Positions 51,048 through 52,317 of a stretch of 52,317 nucleotides of DNA are shown here, in pieces. Made by a program: the position numbers and the translations under genes. Origin of the DNA: Deltaproteobacteria bacterium (GTDB lineage: Bacteria > UBA10199 > SPLOWO2-01-44-7); assembly GCA_023265595.1 (NCBI GenBank), contig JAHFSU010000001.1, positions 1 to 52,317 on the forward strand, in the 5' to 3' direction. Numbering within the stretch: the first letter of the stretch is position 1; every line of letters starts with the position of its first letter. Under the pieces are notes generated by a model. It saw nothing but the letters and a program-made list of their open reading frames with translations, had not been told where the DNA came from and did no database searches.

Positions 51048-51736
51048 ACTGGAAAAAGGTCCGGGCGGCGCGTTTGCAAATTGGTAAGAATCAAGCGAAA
51101 TTGAGTAGCCAGCTGTGGATCCAAATCTTCCTTTTCGAAGATTCTATTTAAAACCTCCACATGTTCTAAGGTAAAGACTGCACTTTCATTCCTCGCCTGA
51201 CTCAAAAAAATAAGAAGAGAATCAGCTGATTTATTTGCTTTCCTCATTTCTTCAATTAAAAAGAGGACTATTCTCCTCTTTGCATTTTCACTACCAGAGT
51301 CTGCAGAGGCAACGGGACTAGAAACCGCGGGCGCCTGATGCCCGAAAACGGCGCGGCCCGACCGAACAACTCTTTCTATGATTGTTCCATAGTCAATTAA
51401 GGAAATTTGCAGCAAGGCATCCCGAAGATTACAAGTCTGAGTTAGAACCTCATCGCGCAGCAAACGGGGATTCTCTGAAAAACGAAGAATTGCAGAAGAA
51501 CATTCTTGTATGAATCGACCCAGGTATTGTTCGTCTCCTTTGCGATTAGAGTGGATCAGTTCAGCAATGGAAGGGTCGGCCCCTATCCTAAGTGCTACCG
51601 TTGTAAAATTGCTTGCCTCCACCTTCAGATCTCTAGCAACATCTTGCCATGAAACCGCCGCCAAAGCCTCCTGACTCGTCAACGCGGCCGTCGCCAAAAT
51701 AGTCCCGGGTACCATTAGTGCTGGTAGTGTCGTCAT
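51044..51736 (-). CDS. Helical protein of unknown function
   Basis: The protein has 230 aa, with AAGGA 9 bases before ATG 51736. The N-terminus (PALMVPGTILATAALTSQEALA) is hydrophobic and could be a signal peptide with an AxA-like site. The body is helical (SIAELIHSNRKGDEQYLGRFIQ...). A Pro/Ser-rich linker (APAVSSPVASADSGS) separates two helical halves; the end is LATQFRLILTNLQTRRPDLFPV. No family was recognised. It is inserted in opposite orientation between prfA and prmC, which are normally adjacent. Confidence 0.7.
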   Translation of the reverse strand: MTTLPALMVPGTILATAALTSQEALAAVSWQDVARDLKVEASNFTTVALRIGADPSIAELIHSNRKGDEQYLGRFIQECSSAILRFSENPRLLRDEVLTQTCNLRDALLQISLIDYGTIIERVVRSGRAVFGHQAPAVSSPVASADSGSENAKRRIVLFLIEEMRKANKSADSLLIFLSQARNESAVFTLEHVEVLNRIFEKEDLDPQLATQFRLILTNLQTRRPDLFPV

Positions 51737-51835
51737 AAATTTTTTTCCTTACACTTAAGTTATCGGCAGATCTCCAAAAAAGTTGCTTGATTTTAAAGGT
51801 TTTTTATAAAACATATAGCAAAAATGGGCACTGAT

Positions 51836-52317
51836 ATGAAAACTTTGTTAAATCAAGCTGTTAAAACCCTTGAAAAAGCCGGAGTGGAAACACCCAAGCT
51901 TGATGCCGAGGTGTTGCTGGCGCACGCGCTCGGCTGCGAACGACACGAACTTTACACAAAAAACATCACAGGGTGCCAGGCACCAGGTGACGATTTTGAA
52001 AAATTTAGGACCTATATCCAGCGCCGATGCAAAAGAGAGCCGGTCGCGTATATCCGCGGCTTTAAGGAATTTTGGTCGCTCAAGATCAAAGTCACCCCCG
52101 CTGTTTTAATCCCCAGACCGGAGACGGAGACGTTGGTGGAGAAAGTGGTGGAGATATTACGCCCTTCGACTGGGCTCAGGGCGAGCGGTAATCGATCCGG
52201 TCATGGTGAGTCTTCAATACCCGGTCATGGTGAGCCTGTCGAACCATGTACCATTCTCGACCTCTGCACCGGCAGCGGGTGCATTGCGGCGGCGTTGGCC
52301 ACAGAACTTCCCGATGC
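51836..52317 (+). CDS. prmC: Release factor glutamine methyltransferase PrmC (3' partial)
   Basis: About 160 codons are visible before the window ends. ATG 51836 is chosen; ATG 51824 is also in frame. The N-terminal helical domain (KLDAEVLLAHALGCERHELY; REPVAYIRGFKEFWSLKIKV), IPRPETETLVE (92-103) and motif I LDLCTGSGCIAAALA are typical; the NPPY motif is beyond the window. It methylates the Gln of GGQ in release factors. Two repeat-derived in-frame segments stand out: TGCQAPGD (45-52) and about 28 residues (110-137, STGLRASGNRSGHGE...) just before motif I. Folding could tolerate them as surface loops, but function is not assured. Confidence 0.92.
   Translation, partial: MKTLLNQAVKTLEKAGVETPKLDAEVLLAHALGCERHELYTKNITGCQAPGDDFEKFRTYIQRRCKREPVAYIRGFKEFWSLKIKVTPAVLIPRPETETLVEKVVEILRPSTGLRASGNRSGHGESSIPGHGEPVEPCTILDLCTGSGCIAAALATELPD
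51972..51984. repeat. GGTGCCAGGCACC palindrome inside prmC
   Basis: A 13-nt perfect palindrome with the same core as the intergenic element at 6215-6235, translated in frame as part of TGCQAP. Confidence 0.55.
52161..52250. repeat. Composite REP-like insertion inside prmC
   Basis: GCCCT...AGGGC arms (52161-52182) around TCGACTGGGCTC are followed by the 14-bp direct repeat CCGGTCATGGTGAG at 52197-52210 and 52221-52234 and by GCCTGTCGAACC. It is in frame with prmC and adds about 28 residues. Confidence 0.7.

Overview
The window is a compact piece of chromosome from a Gram-negative bacterium. Outer-membrane proteins (BamD lipoprotein, a TPR-barrel protein, two small beta-barrels), many signal peptides, a DegP/HtrA protease, a periplasmic Cu/Zn superoxide dismutase and a DUF1844-htrA pair point to a didermic, deltaproteobacteria-like lineage. 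I cannot name the genus. Housekeeping genes dominate and are close to full family length. No plasmid, phage or CRISPR locus is visible; the one clear mobile element is an intein.

Layout. 1-5560: an envelope cluster of secreted proteins around a TPR plus beta-barrel outer-membrane protein. 5570-9763: a response regulator broken by a stop codon, tRNA-Arg, a membrane-anchored Pro-rich protein, ferritin, SodC, a receiver-first histidine kinase and tRNA-Pro. 9754-20536 (mostly minus strand): rph-rdgB, then a long co-directional run aminopeptidase-ispE-tRNA-Gln-prs-rplY-pth-rpsF-rpsR-DUF2232-rplI-dnaB, with a small barrel protein in between. 20619-26331 (minus): DUF1844-htrA, mgtE, clpB. 26582-28055: bamD and a TPR protein. 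28052-37151 (minus): pgpA-cinA-thpR-recA-coiled coil and alaS, interrupted by a plus-strand island (30743-33345) of two orphan genes and a decayed nucleotidyltransferase. 37282-41345: an orphan helical protein, radA, a DedA-family gene and a second barrel protein. 41372-48458: an rrf2-sufC-sufB-sufD-sufS-sufU-Rieske iron-sulfur cluster operon in which sufB carries a complete LAGLIDADG intein. 48469-52317: methyltransferase, rpmE, prfA, an orphan gene and the start of prmC.

How things work together. The suf operon would build Fe-S clusters under an Rrf2 repressor whose three-cysteine motif and promoter palindrome suggest feedback by cluster status. The ribosomal/prs/pth/dnaB run couples translation and replication functions. 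recA sits in the classical pgpA-cinA-thpR-recA block.

The most striking features are: (i) the SufB intein; (ii) two genes, rdgB and ispE, whose stop codons lie inside the tRNA gene that follows them on the same strand; (iii) several families of short palindromic repeats, some inserted in frame within coding sequences (ispE, prmC, rrf2) or supplying gene ends (alaS/TPR gene, clpB); (iv) long perfect palindromes two bases upstream of the rrf2 and radA start codons; and (v) very tight packing, with four convergent gene pairs sharing overlapping stop codons and several starts with almost no leader. All functional calls come from reading translated motifs by eye; no database search was possible.
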